Counted from the stretch's first letter, positions 9,524 to 20,202 are shown. The stretch: 38,537 nt of DNA from Bondarzewia mesenterica (GCA_004802705.1 SGPL01000326.1:1-38537); one strand, 5' to 3'. Translations and numbers: made by a program. Notes: generated by a model not told the origin, from the sequence alone.

Positions 9524-10542
9524 CTACGGTCTCGCTCCCCGTATGCCACTCCTGATGCGCCTTCCAACCCAACTGTGGGCGCTACCCACCAACCCTGAAA
9601 ACCGACCACCGACCGACTCCTGTTCTAGCTTCTTCATCTCCACGGTAGGCTTCACGAATATGCTTTCAAGTTCCTTCCGTTCGGCTTCTGCGCCCTGCAC
9701 CCAGGACTCTACCATACCCACGAGTTTTTTCTCTGTCCATCGCAACGTCATAGCCTCTCGTTTCCACAACCCCGTCGTCCATATTGCCAACGGCTTCCTC
9801 CGCAGAGTCAATTCACTCCTCTCACCGACGGACATTTCTGGTTCATCTTCCACCCTTGACCAAGGCCAAGAATATGGAACTAGCCGCTTCGCGAGCACGA
9901 CGTCAGTGAAGATGCGGTCGCCCACGACGACCAGATTGTGTGGCCGCACGGGTGCGGGAAGGGAGGAGAAATAAGACCGGATGGCATGCGCGCAGCTGTA
10001 GGACGGTTTGAAAGACTTGTGGAAGAGAATGGGTGCGCGTAGGTAATGGGTCGCAGATTCTGCCTGCAGGCGGCCCGGGTCTTCAGCAGTCCCAGCGGTG
10101 TTGCTCACAATGAGCACATTTCCAGGACCAAATGTTTGTTGACATTCATGCCAAGCTTCCTATAGGGTAAATGGTTCGGGGTCGACTGTTCCGTTCACAT
10201 GTATCTGGATCACAGTACTGGTGCTCACCTTCAGTTCTGGTACAAGCGTGTCATGGTGCGGAATAGTCTGGCAGGCGCGGAATACATTAACTTCTATTTT
10301 TCTCGAAGTATCTTTTAAGTTTACATACCAAGCAGTTGTCCTTGTCGAATACAGCACCCCGGTAGCCTGCTCTTTTGAGCGCGGCAAAGTCCAGCTGGCG
10401 GATGTCTTGCTGCAAGAAAATCAGATTTCCGATATCTGAATCCGAGCATAAAATCACCTGCGATAGCGATGGAGGGAAGAATGATACGCGGGTTTATGAT
10501 AGCCAGGAGAGGAGCGAGTGTGCCGGGCAAGTTGAACGGCAT
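9524..10542 (-). CDS. GEP4: Mitochondrial phosphatidylglycerophosphatase Gep4 (PGP phosphatase, HAD family)
   Basis: Gep4 removes phosphate from phosphatidylglycerol phosphate at the mitochondrial inner membrane, the step before cardiolipin. Four exons (10542-10458, 10405-10329, 10267-10229, 10159-9524) join in phase to 278 residues, close to the fungal family size. The start gives MPFNLPGTLAPLLAIINPRI, the typical hydrophobic N terminus. HAD motif I is VFDKDNC with Asp49 and Asp51; LIVSNTAGT (about 83-91) is motif II; VVGDRIFTD with Asp148 and Asp153 is motif IV. Lys in WKREAM or ELTLRRK may be the motif III base. The gene is divergent from clathrin light chain, with 142 bp between the starts. 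All splice sites are GT..AG. Identification is confident from motif order and the N terminus. Confidence 0.95.
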
Positions 10543-10684
10543 CGGAAAAAGAGAGGAGCAGAATTCGAAAGACGAGTCCGAGTCGCGCACATTCCAAGTC
10601 TATGAAACATTCCCACGCTTTGCTCTGCCACGACTCCGACCCAGACCCATAGTCTCTACCGCTGTCCTCCACACAACGTCCAAC
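10543..10684. promoter_or_regulatory. Shared promoter between GEP4 and clathrin light chain
   Basis: 142 bp separate the two divergent start codons. The stretch is rich in CCACRAC-type pyrimidine motifs near the CLC1 start and lacks a clear TATA box, as expected for constitutively expressed genes. It is inferred from position. Confidence 0.5.
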
Positions 10685-11604
10685 ATGGCCAACCTATTTT
10701 CTGGGGATGACGAGATTGACTTTGACCGCGCGGCTTCTGCCTTCCCAGACATCTCTCTTGATGGCGAGGGCGACATACCGTCGGGCCCAATCCTACCGAC
10801 CGCAAATGGTCCAGCATTGGGCGGGTTCGACCTCGGCGACTTCACTAGCGCGCCCGCAAAGGACATCAAGGTGACAGGAGACGACGACGGAGATATTGAG
10901 AAGTTTGAGAGCGAGTTTCCTGAAATCGAAGAATCAGAAGTATGTGCGCGAAGTCAACACTACACAGATAGGCATGTTGACTGGTATCGTAGACCTTCAT
11001 CCCCCCACCTCTGCCTGTTCCCACGTTCGGCACCGTAACACCATTCGCACCTCGTCCACAGCCCTCCGCGCTTTCGTCTACGCCGATTTTGAACCAACAG
11101 ATCGACGATGAGGAACCGGAAGTCATCAGGTGCGTTTTCTCCATTCTCATAAGTCGGTCCGCTGCTGAGTTGGGAAACAGAGAATGGCGCGAACGTCAAG
11201 CTGAAGAGATTCGCGCTCGTGACGAGACGTCGAAAGCCAAGCGGCAAGAGACTATCTCGAAAGCCGAACGCGCCATCGACCAGTTCTATGAGGAGTACAA
11301 CCAGAAGAAGGAACGCAACATCCGCGAGAACAAGTGGGGATTTCTCATTTTTCTCATTCATTTACTAACGAATTGTTTTGACTGGTCCAGAGAATCTGAG
11401 GCCGCCTACGTCGCATCGCTCACAGATGCCCTCTCCCAAGGCACTACCTGGGATCGGATTTGCGAGCTCATTGAACTTCAAAACTCTCAGAGCAAGACGC
11501 TTGCATGGGCTGGCCCGGGAACCACAGAGCTTGCGCGATACCGTGAGGTGCTCCTAAGGCTGCGGCGCGAGGGGACGAGTGCTCCTGGTGCTGCTGGCTA
11601 CTAG
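10685..11604 (+). CDS. CLC1: Clathrin light chain
   Basis: Clathrin light chain binds the heavy-chain hub and regulates coat assembly in endocytosis and Golgi sorting. Four exons (10685-10939, 10993-11129, 11181-11333, 11391-11604) give 252 residues. The acidic N terminus (MANLFSGDDEIDFDRAASAF) and FESEFPEIEE match the family signature block. A Pro-rich linker (TFIPPPLPVPTFGTV) follows. The heavy-chain-binding helix reads EWRERQAEEIRARDE then AERAIDQFYEEYNQKKERNI. The C-terminal block has WDRICELIELQNSQSK. The third donor (AACAA then GTGGGG) is weak, but phase and family alignment require it, and the CTAAC branch site at about 11364 is good. Intact. Confidence 0.95.
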
Positions 11605-11917
11605 AATTGCTCACTTAATGTGACCTTGACGTTGGGATAAGCCTCTTGTAATTATTTCTTCTGCGTTCACATCTTTATTGGATTTGGTTTCGGACTTTGT
11701 CTTACTCACCCGTTTTAGAGAGTTATAGTGAGAGGAATGCTTCAAACTTCTGATATACAGTGGGGATATTCATAGCGAGGCGTTTACGTGACCACTTGTA
11801 GGATTCCGTCTGACTCTGCCTTTTGACCAGGCGTGCGCAAAAGCTATGCATGAAGGAATGTCAAGACGAGTTGAAGATGCACGAGAAAAGAATTTGTCTT
11901 CTTACCTCCAATGCAGT
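11605..11917. other. Convergent 3' intergenic region
   Basis: About 310 bp between the CLC1 stop and the stop of the minus-strand F-box-like fragment. AT-rich 3' flank; no gene seen. Confidence 0.5.
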
Positions 11918-13095
11918 CTAGTCTACCAAACGCAGCCCAGTGTGATGCTGCAATGCAGCATCGAGAAGTTCTTGTACACGCCCTTGGTCCTCAGTTGTCA
12001 GCGGCCGGGGAGGCGGGAAATTTCTCCATTCACGGGTGTCATTGGGCAGTTCAACATTCAGATGAAATGAAAACGTTTTCAGGCGAGGCAGCCAACTAGG
12101 GTCCTTCGCGCATTTAAGCCAGTTTGATAGGTCACCTGCCGTTTCCGGGGGACCTCTGAAGCGCAGATGTTCAATGTTAGGCGGCAGATAAAGTGGGAGT
12201 GCATGATAACATGGATCGTCGAGGTCAAAGCTCACGGCCAAGTCGAAGGAACGAATGGATGTGCGCCGAGGGAGGACCTCAAAGAATTCGGATGACTCGT
12301 AGCCTGACCCCTCACAACCATTTGTGCCCAAAATCTCCACCTCCTCGACGGAATCCACGACACCTTGTTTCGACATCTCAGTGAACGTAGTATGGCATCG
12401 TTTTCCTCAATTCTCAAACGGCGAAGGGCACGGCCAGCGTTATGCGCAGGAGAAACGGTCACGCCACAGCAGAGGTACAATGCGAGGGAAGAAATGGTTC
12501 CAAGGCAAGACGATGATAGCTCGATTCCACATGCACTCGATATGGTGATGCTCTCTAAAGGCCATTTCGTCTCAAGTCCGTCCAACGGAGATAAATCGCA
12601 ATATTCATCCCACCCACATTCAAGCTCAAGATGGCGAGGGAGCAATCCGTCGAGGGCATGCCACGTGGACACACGCGGGGCCTCATCACCATCTAAACCC
12701 TCAAAACGCACGAAGTCGATGCGTGGAGGATCTGTCGAGTCCTTTGACACGACGTTCCGCAGATTTTCCAAGATGATAGGGTGGTAGGATTCAACGACAT
12801 CATCTGGATGGTGAAGCACGGCCTTCCATGTAGCTGAACCGTCTGTTTCATCAGAGTCGGCGTCGCTAACGGTGGTGGGAGGGATATCCGGTCGCATATC
12901 GATTGCAAGCAGATGTCGAAGATTTTGCGGGCGGGCAGAGAGGGGGAAACAACGTTCTGCAGTATCCTGCGAAGTATAGACTCTGGGAGAGGCTGTGCCT
13001 TTCACCTCTGTGACTTTTATCAAATCGTGCATGTTGCGACGTAAAACTGGGGCAGATCGCCAATTGCGAGAGACTCGTCCGGCGAATGAAAACAA
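11918..13095 (-). pseudogene. F-box/LRR-like protein fragment with an internal frameshift
   Basis: Two long minus-strand frames abut. The upstream one (to about 12395) starts at LFSFAGRVSRNWRSAPVLRR, resembling the end of an F-box (VSRNWR), and runs through VTEVKGTASPRVYTSQDTAE, LRHLLAIDMRPDIPP and RALRRLRIEENDA. The downstream one continues TTFTEMSKQGVVDSVEEVEI and ends at 11918 after WLPRLKTFSFHLNVELP. Across 12390-12405 the frames fit if one base is missing; no intron of usable size can bridge them. The 5' end is also missing: upstream of 13095 no ATG plus F-box start can be joined in phase. The product would be a leucine-repeat-like protein of an F-box type, with substrate unknown. It is called a pseudogene because of the frameshift and the absent start; a single sequencing error plus an unseen first exon remains possible. 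Confidence 0.55.
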
Positions 13096-13634
13096 TCCTA
13101 ACGCATCGTAACATCAACACCTCACAGACAAGAATAATGTAGAATGTACTTTACCTTTATTACAATGCGCGATGTAAGGCAGGTGAGTATGGAATTGGAA
13201 CATCCACGCCGCACGCGGGTTTGGCCCAAATTTTGGCCTGGGGGATGTGGCATTGTCGAACAAGTTATATAAAGGTTGAATATTGTGACTTCGGAACCGC
13301 CGCGGACTGACTCCAAGCTACTAAATTAGGGTTTAAAGACCTGTCCCTACTCGACGAAATAGATCTATCTGAAGTTTATGTTGCGGTTTCACGGAAAATA
13401 TTTTCATGTTTCGGAAGCAAGTAACGATAAGAACGAACTGACGATGCGATTAGCAATACGTCAGTGGAACTTGTGAGACATCCGTCGCTACCCCCTGTGT
13501 AAGTACCCCCTGTGGGGCTTGGACAGCCTCATGTCGCCCTTATAAAGTGCCCAGCTTGGCGAAACTAACATCAGAATTCTTCAGCCCATCCTCCTGACTT
13601 TGGCGATTCTTTACCTCTCCAAGCATATTACTCG
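13096..13634. other. Divergent intergenic region with core promoter of the lipase gene
   Basis: About 540 bp. It contains a TATATAA motif at about 13265-13271 readable on both strands, an 11-bp direct repeat TACCCCCTGTG at 13489-13499 and 13504-13514, and the TATA box listed separately. The last 60 bp before the lipase ATG are pyrimidine-rich, a usual fungal transcription-start context. Confidence 0.5.
13541..13547 (+). promoter_or_regulatory. TATA box of the monoacylglycerol lipase gene
   Basis: TATAAAG lies 94 bp upstream of the ATG at 13635, downstream of two CCCCCT-containing repeats. Motif and spacing only. Confidence 0.55.
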
Positions 13635-14950
13635 ATGTCTAGTGCAACCACGTCCAATTTAATGCCCTCGTTTGTCGAGTCATGGCTTGACGGCCCAAAC
13701 TCGACATCGTTTTATACCCGCCAGTACATTCCCTCCTCGGCAACTTATCCCAATCCAAAGGGTGCACTCGTATTCGTGCACGGATTCATCGAACACGTCG
13801 GGCGCTACGAACATGTTCACCTGGCGTGGGCTGCGCGCGGTTTCGTCGTCTTTACATTCGACCAGCGCGGCTTTGGGAAAACTGCATTGGACGTCAACAA
13901 GAAGAGCAAGGGTAGCTCTTATGGAAAGACGAGCGGGCCAGAGCGGATGGGTGATGTGCAGTGGGCTGTGCGGCATGTGAAGGCGACGTTTGAGGACGTT
14001 CCGATTTTCTTGATGGGCCACTCAATGGTAGGCACGTCCTTTGAGCATCATGAATGATATCTCACACTCGGTAATATAGGGAGGTGGGATCGTTCTTGGT
14101 TTTCCAACGAACTCAGACACTCCCCCAGATAAGGAGACCGTTTCGCTCCTTTCAGGAGTCATTTCATCAAGCCCTCTCCTCCGTCTGAGCAATCCGCCCC
14201 TTTCTTTTGTTCGCTGGGTCGGTGGCAAGGCATGCGCGGTGATACCCAATTTTATGATTCCCGCCAGTGTTCAGCCCGAGGTATGTTTTTCACGTTTATC
14301 TATTTTAAAACAGCCACGGCGCTCTGGAGCGACGGCTTTGTGCCATATACAAGACGCTAATGTTCGCCCCTTTTCCCCAGTATTTGTCGCATGATCCCAT
14401 CATCGCTGAGGAAAATACCAAAGACCCATTGATCAAGCGTTCCGCGACTCTGCGCGCCATCGACAATATGCTCTCTAGAGGCGAGAACCTTGTCACCCAA
14501 AACTACAAAAACTGGCCAAAAGATCTCCCAGTACGTCTTGTCTCTCCCCACACATATTAAACGAGAAGGCTCACTGACCTCAATTTCTATAGCTTTTGAT
14601 CGTACACGGCACAGACGACCGCGTGTGTTCTGTGAAAGCAAGCGAAGAATTCTATGGCAAAGTTGATGCGTCTGACAAGCACCTCGCTCTCTATCAGGTG
14701 GGTTTTTCATTTCGACTCTCTTTATGTTCGTGTTGGTATGAGTTTGCTCATGCGTCTCGTCCACTTTATTTAGGATGGCTACCATGAGTTATTCAATGAA
14801 CCGGACGGCGTTAAGGAAAAATTCTTTGACGAATGCATCTCTTGGGCGGAGGCTCGTATCCCTCCCGCCGCGATATCGACGACCTCTACTTCCGCAGTGA
14901 CCCCACAACCTGCCGAGTATTCTTCCGTTACCACATCACCCAGACTTTGA
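13635..14950 (+). CDS. Monoacylglycerol lipase-type serine hydrolase (Yju3-like)
   Basis: Members release the fatty acid from monoacylglycerol on lipid droplets and membranes in triacylglycerol breakdown. Five exons (13635-14027, 14080-14280, 14381-14530, 14593-14697, 14774-14950) join in phase to 341 residues. LVFVHGFIEHVGRYE carries the HG oxyanion motif. FTFDQRGFGKT is a family block. GHSMGGG is split by intron 1 and supplies nucleophile Ser130. LIVHGTDDRV gives Asp256 or Asp257, and DGYHELFNEP gives His287. The C terminus after WAEARIP is a short Ser/Thr/Pro tail without a membrane helix. There is no signal peptide. The start follows the TATA box at 13541 and a pyrimidine stretch. Intact. 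Assignment to the MGL branch (instead of another lysophospholipase) rests on the HG-x-x-EH-x-x-RY pattern and is fairly sure. Confidence 0.9.
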
Positions 14951-15640
14951 ACGATTTTTCTGTCTCTGTCCCATCTCCTAACATTTCTTATTTTTTTTTG
15001 TACATTACGGATACCCGTACTCACAATTCGGAGCTGATTTCTCGCGAAGAACCATTTAACAAGATTTTATTTTATTTTATAAAGATGTATATTTTATCCC
15101 ATACTTGGACAACATAGTGCCATCCGCTCACATATTATGTGAATCAACGATATTGATGGCACAATTTCTGGCGATGTGAGACTTGCCACATGATAGTCGA
15201 ACGCAGCCCGCAGAAAGGGAGACGCGAGCTTGTCATCCGGAAATGTATCGCGCCAGAAATTCTGCTCGGTGCCCGCCTGTTATCAAGGTACACATGGGTA
15301 CCGACAACGGACGTTGATATGTGTGCAGAAAGAATCACGCAATATTGCAAGACAGTAACTTGTATTTACATCTGTACAAGTTGCTGGGATTTCATGATTC
15401 ATTTCAAACTCCGACCAACATGCCGGCGCGGGCCGAGAGCTGGATCTTCATGTTCATCTGACGCCGTACACTGTGCACAGCTGTGCACACCTCGACGTTG
15501 AAATGAAAGCGGGCATGAATCTTAGCCGTATGTATGCAGTGTTCATTCCGCCTCAAATTGAAGAAATCTCGGTAACCGAATTCATAGATTCGTAAGCCTC
15601 AGTTGTCTTCACATTAATCTGAATCTCTGAAAATTGACAG
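14951..15640. other. Intergenic, 3' flank of the lipase gene
   Basis: About 690 bp with the poly-T and TTTTATTTTATT-rich 3' end of the lipase gene and the palindrome listed separately. No gene supported. Confidence 0.45.
15472..15489. repeat. 18-bp perfect palindrome
   Basis: TGTGCACAGCTGTGCACA is its own reverse complement, with two overlapping GTGCAC boxes around a central CAGCTG E-box-like core. It lies mid-intergenic. It could bind a dimeric (for example bHLH) factor or be chance. Confidence 0.6.
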
Positions 15641-15649
15641 CATCAGGTA

Positions 15650-16345
15650 TCTAGTAGACTTGTGACCGAGTCGAGCTGTGTAGCCAGCGCAGTAGGGCCC
15701 AGTGATGGACCGGTCAAGTACTGTGTATCTAGAGGAAATATCAGCCTGACTGAGTCTCGATACAAGGTAAGCTCTAGCGGAAGCTGAGAAGCAGTGGGCA
15801 ATGGGTTCGAGGAGAAGGCAGCAAGTGCGATACTTACAGGTGGGAGCTTGTGCGCATCACTGGTTGCGGATCGAATATGATCTATATCATGGCTAAACCT
15901 GTCCTTCTTACCGGTATCGTGAGTATTTGGACACCAGGTCAAGCTTCAGCGGCCTTTCGGTTCTACGAAGGTTGCACGGAACAGTCACCCGCTATCCGGG
16001 TACCTAAAATGGTACTGAAGTTTCTTTCTCTCTATCTCGTCCGATCTCATACGGCACTCGTCCATCATTTCCGTGGATTTTTGTCTCTCTGTGTGGCAGA
16101 TTATGACATTCACTGTAACGGAATCATTAGCCGAAACTCGTCGCAAACAACTACACGACTCGTTAATGAGGACTCCTGAACTGCTCATGGTGCGGTGCGT
16201 TAGTTCACGCCGCGTTCTCTGCTAACGTTTATAGAGAGCTGAATCTATCAGAATATCAGCTGGAGGCGCTGCATCTTCTACGTGCGATGATGGTGTTGAT
16301 ACCAATGATGCCGAGCCAGTATCTATATTAAATCATCCAATCTAA
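15650..16345 (+). other. Possible remnant of a spliced gene upstream of the DUF6533 cluster
   Basis: Gene-like pieces on the plus strand: VTESSCVASAVGPSDG up to RYK before a strong GTAAGC donor at about 15768; MIYIMAKPVLLTGIVSIWTP then FYEGCTEQSPAIRVPKM before GTACTG; and IMTFTVTESLAETRRKQLHD then SLMRTPELLMV after a good acceptor at 16100. A tail SIRISAGGAASSTCDDGVDT follows. The GCT...P pattern and a basic helix after it are seen in some seven-helix basidiomycete proteins, so this may be a dead fourth relative of the neighbouring family. Phases do not all match and no start is visible. Treat as debris of unknown identity. Confidence 0.25.
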
Positions 16346-16353
16346 ATGGAACT

Positions 16354-16360
16354 TATAAAA
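16354..16360 (+). promoter_or_regulatory. TATA box of the first DUF6533 gene
   Basis: TATAAAA 54 bp upstream of the ATG at 16408. Confidence 0.55.
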
Positions 16361-16407
16361 GCCAGGGAGCTTTCTGACTAGAAGACACACATCCCTAGTA
16401 GCCTGCT

Positions 16408-18166
16408 ATGGACCCTGCCGAACTTGAAGAGATTATCGCGAGTCTGAAGCGCCTTAACACTGACCAGGTAGGGGGTCGTCTCTGAGTACGAATGACGCTA
16501 ATTCTGAGCCATTTCCAGTTCGTCAATAGTGAGTTCCAAACTACGAACACATCTTGTACTAAATGGAATTGATCCTCGAGCTAGTTTGTGCCTTCACCAT
16601 CTTCGTGTGTCATATCTTCTTTACTGCTGGAGCGCCGCTGATAGACTCATCATTGGTCCGTGCAGGTGTATGACTATATATTGACCTTCGAATCCGAGGT
16701 CAAATATATCTGGAAGTCAAAGTGGAGTTGGGCTAAGATCGCGTTCTTTGCGACTCGGTATCCAGCTTTCGTGGAAGGCGTCATTGTCATTGATCGTGAG
16801 TCCCGTATTCTCGCAGCTGGCGCTGAATTTAGGACTCCAATCGGCCTTTGACGCTGGATACAGTTCAATTCAGTCTGAACAGTTCCGCAGAAAGGTGCAA
16901 GATCCTGTTCTTTGTTACTGGGTGTGCGTGTTATCATTGAGCACATAACATCCATATCCCAACGCACGTAATGGTATTCTTGTCAAGGGATGTTCATGTT
17001 TGGCGTGGTTGCTGCAGAAGGTCAGTATCGTCCCACAACATTCAGCGGCTCCGTCCTAACGTGTAGCTATAGCCATCATCATGCTAAGGACATGGGCTAT
17101 CTGGCATCGAGATAAAAGAGTCGGACTCATTCTTTTAATACTGTTTGTAACCACATTTGCACCCGCGTGCTTCTTCGTGAACGAGTTTTTAATATCTTTG
17201 CATTGTAAGTTTGTTTCTGAGATTGGACTCACATGCACATATATCTGACTAGCTTTCTTGTCAGTCATACCCATCAAAGTACTCGACCCATTGACCGACG
17301 GCAGAGGATGTTTTATAACCCAGTCGAGCAAAATTGTGGCCACAGCATATGCATACCTGATTGGTTTTGACACCGGTATGTCAAGCCATTGAGCTCACTT
17401 CAAATGTCATGCATGCTAACATTGTCATCCAGTTGTTGTTGCTCTCACTCTACTGAAAGCCCATGAGCTTAAGTATTGTAAGCAGGATCTTTCTGGAGTG
17501 AATGAGCTAGATTGACATGATTACCAGTCTTTCTTCCACATTCCAAGCTTCTTCAGACTTTGTATAGGGATGGTGAGCCCCTAAGTGGACCTCGTGACAC
17601 ATTTTCTGATCATGCATTATCCAGGAACATTGTACTACATCACGCTCCTCGGTATGTATCATTTTTATTTTTCCGGCCTTCGCCATTGAAAGTCAAGAAT
17701 AGCATGCTCCGTGATCAGCATCGTGATCCTCCTGGCCGTCAATGTGAGTCCTATTCTACAAGGTGCTCGGCCACCGTTTGCTTAACATGCTTCACATAGG
17801 TTGAGTTTGTGATTCTCCTGGTCACGTATGTAGCTCTGAAGATATCCCAGTACTATGATATAGTACTATGATATATTCCCACGAGGTATCTCCGCAACTA
17901 ACTGTAACCTTTTACACAGACTTCAACGCGTACTGTACGCTATCCTATCATCGCGGATTCTACTACATCTACGTCAAGTGGGTGAACCATCCGAAATCAC
18001 TGGCGCATCCACTTACGAACCAGTCATTCCCTTGCGAGAGCGAAAACCGAATACAAATACAGGTCGGGACCTTCATACTGCATCCGTTCATATTGATTTT
18101 TAAAACTGTAACACAGCGGACTCGGGGTCGTCTGAGGATCTGGAAATGCATGTTGTCAGGGGATGA
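16408..18166 (+). CDS. DUF6533-type seven-helix membrane protein, paralogue 1
   Basis: The function of this basidiomycete family is unknown; it has a receptor-like topology. Exon 1 (16408-16467) is MDPAELEEIIASLKRLNTDQ. It is followed by a 10-nt micro-exon (16519-16528, FVN) and a 20-nt exon (16585-16604, ICAFTIF). Then comes the signature VYDYILTFESEVKYIWKSKW and FATRYPAFVEG. Later blocks: MFGVVAAE, IIMLRTWAIWHRDKR, LILLILFVTTFAPACFFV, IVATAYAYLIGFDT, TLYRDGTLYYITLL and LQRVLYAILSSRILLHLR. The last exon (18117-18166) encodes DSGSSEDLEMHVVRG. Many introns of about 50 nt separate these. One problem: after VIVID the gap to LALNLGLQSAF is only 21 nt and out of phase, where the paralogues have a normal intron. 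The gene may therefore be damaged there, or spliced in a way I cannot see. It is followed by two inverted paralogues. Confidence 0.7.
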
Positions 18167-18471
18167 TTAGCGTCACGATTACTATTTATTTTCTTGAATC
18201 GTGTGTACTCAAATCTTGTAGGTCGATCCTGTGAGAAGGACCTTGTAGGCGACGTGAATCTTCTCTCTGTCCGAGGGTTCCCCCCTCAATGGACTTGCCC
18301 AATTTGAAGGGAAAAGGCGATCGTACATTCCTTTTTCCAAAATCGTGCGCTAAAGCTGGTCATAAGTACAAAATACACAAGCATTGGTCATAAACAAACA
18401 TTCAGTTATTGTACATTCCACATTATAAGTGTCATAGCACGATACAGTCATTATGCATGACTCACAAACCG
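18167..18471. other. Convergent spacer between DUF6533 paralogues 1 and 2
   Basis: 305 bp between tail-to-tail stop codons. AT-rich; no gene or strong repeat seen. Confidence 0.5.
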
Positions 18472-20202
18472 TCAGTATCCATACTGTCTATTTTCGAGCA
18501 CATCCATCTCAACCTCCCTGTGACGGCTATCCATTCGAAAGGCCGCTGCACGAGAAAGGAGCATGAAAAAGCGGCTCGTATATAATGCAGAAATTTACCA
18601 ACACTTACTTGAGGAACCAGCTGCCGCCCTATGATGAGGAAGCTTCACTTCAATTGGGTCCCTGTCATGCGCAAGGTGGATATGCAGTAGTATACGGCCC
18701 GACAGAACAGCGTAAAGGACTCGTTGAAGGCTGAGATAGAAGTTAGCAATGTAAGTTAGCAACATTGGTCTAAATGAAAAAGTATGATATTGACTCACCC
18801 GAGCAGGAGGAGCATTAAATCTGACTGACCCGGCGGAAAAGGTCAAACAAGTCAACATGGGACAAAATAAGTATACCCATGTCAACGGCCAGAATTATCA
18901 CAACGCTAATCAAGGAGAATACTTTTGGTCGTCGATTCAATAGTTGATTCAACTGCGCGGCTCAAAAATGCTCACAGAAAAGCGTAATATAGTATAGCAT
19001 GCCTGTGATCCGGTCAATTCTTTTCACCACGTGAGTTCCATATCAACTCACCATCTCAGTACAACGTTCGGACGAGACTTGAACGAGAGACTAGGTCCGA
19101 GACTTGTCAATTAGAAATTGAAGTGGAAAAAGGATGCGACGCACGCCATCTTAATTTTACTGCCTTAATCATGGTGAGTATAACAATCACTAATGAGAAT
19201 CTCAGGATGGACGAAAACTGGCAGGGTAGGGAAGAGATGCACCAGTATCAAAGGCAGTAAAGCTGACATACGTGCCAACAACGTCAATAGTCGCACTACC
19301 AACGAGGCAACCCTTTCCGGTGGAAAGAGGTCTAAGACTGGACATCGGGATGACTGCACAAAGAGGATTTTGGTTCGTCATCATTTAAACTCGTCTGAGC
19401 AAGGTGCTCACAATGCGTCGTCGTTTCAAACTTGCCCAACGCGACGGCGGCGGCGATAAAGGTTAGAGTCAGCGTTATAAGGAGGCCGTATTTAATTGAA
19501 CTCTTGTTTCCCCAGAGAGCCAATGTTCTTAGAACGATGATGCCTGAAGCCAAAAGGGCAAGTTTAAAGTCGGAATGGATGACTCGGAGATAGACCAAAC
19601 CTTCAGCAACGGCGATTCCAAACATCACCAGCCCTGTACGTGCCAAATATTTAAATCAGGTTTTTGATCATATGGTGAAACCTAGCAGCTTACATCCAAT
19701 CACGTCGTACAACTTTGTACATGTGGATGCAGAAAGATTGCGTCCAAATTGAACTGAGAATTGGAGGTGTGAGTAGATTGGATACAGGCTATCCAATTGA
19801 TGGCCTACTGACGATAAATTACAAGGCTTGTATCCACAAACACTGGATATCGAGTGCAGAAAAATAGCACTTTCGGCAGATTCCATTTTGATGGCCAGAT
19901 ATACTTAACTTTGTGCTTGAGGGTTAACAGGTAGTCATACAACTAATAACTAGTTCAACCCTCTATTGCAATACATAAGCAGACAAAGTGACTCACTAGC
20001 ACAGCAATAGCACAGACTGTGAAGCGGATGAATGACGTATAATAGTAGGGCAAGCCTTGGGGTCGATGAAGCACGTACCATTGATGTACTAGGGAAATGG
20101 TCAGCACAAGAGGAGACAGTGTATCAAAGGGAGACATACTGTTTCGATGTTCAAGTGAGATAGCCCGCGCAGCACCGCAGACGTGTCCTGGGGCGAGGAC
20201 AT
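18472..20202 (-). pseudogene. DUF6533-type seven-helix membrane protein, paralogue 2, with a nonsense codon
   Basis: Exon order matches paralogues 1 and 3. MSSPQDTSAVLRGLSHLNIE (20202-20140) is followed by a 10-nt micro-exon (20088-20079, YIN), a 20-nt exon (20016-19997, VCAIAVL), and the signature YDYLLTLKHKVKYIWPSKWN with FFCTRYPVFVDTSLVIY. Later blocks are LQFGRNLSASTCTKLYDV, WLVMFGIAVAEG, IIVLRTLALWGNKSS, IPMSSLRPLSTGKGCLVG and VSFTAFDTG. In the next conserved exon, TLYRDG of both relatives reads TLY-stop-DG: TGA at 19058-19056, where paralogue 3 has AGA and paralogue 1 AGG. The downstream exons are otherwise intact (MLYYITLFC, LQRVLYAVLSGRILLHIH). A final exon at 18545-18472 gives FRMDSRHREVEMDVLEN. 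The product would lose its last helices and tail. This could be a recent null allele or a single base error, since nothing else is clearly broken. Confidence 0.75.

Noticed and set aside
15643..15942. Minus-strand open frame with an LTLYRDS string resembling the DUF6533 TLYRDG motif
   Set aside because: The surrounding blocks (RTWAIW, FDT, LQRVLY) are absent on that strand, and the plus strand of the same region has better splice-flanked pieces. The match is too short.
7089..20202. Repeat-induced point mutation (RIP) as the cause of the stops
   Set aside because: The two visible nonsense changes are of different types (TGG to TAG, and AGA to TGA, a transversion), most lesions are indels, and there is no bulk C-to-T bias.
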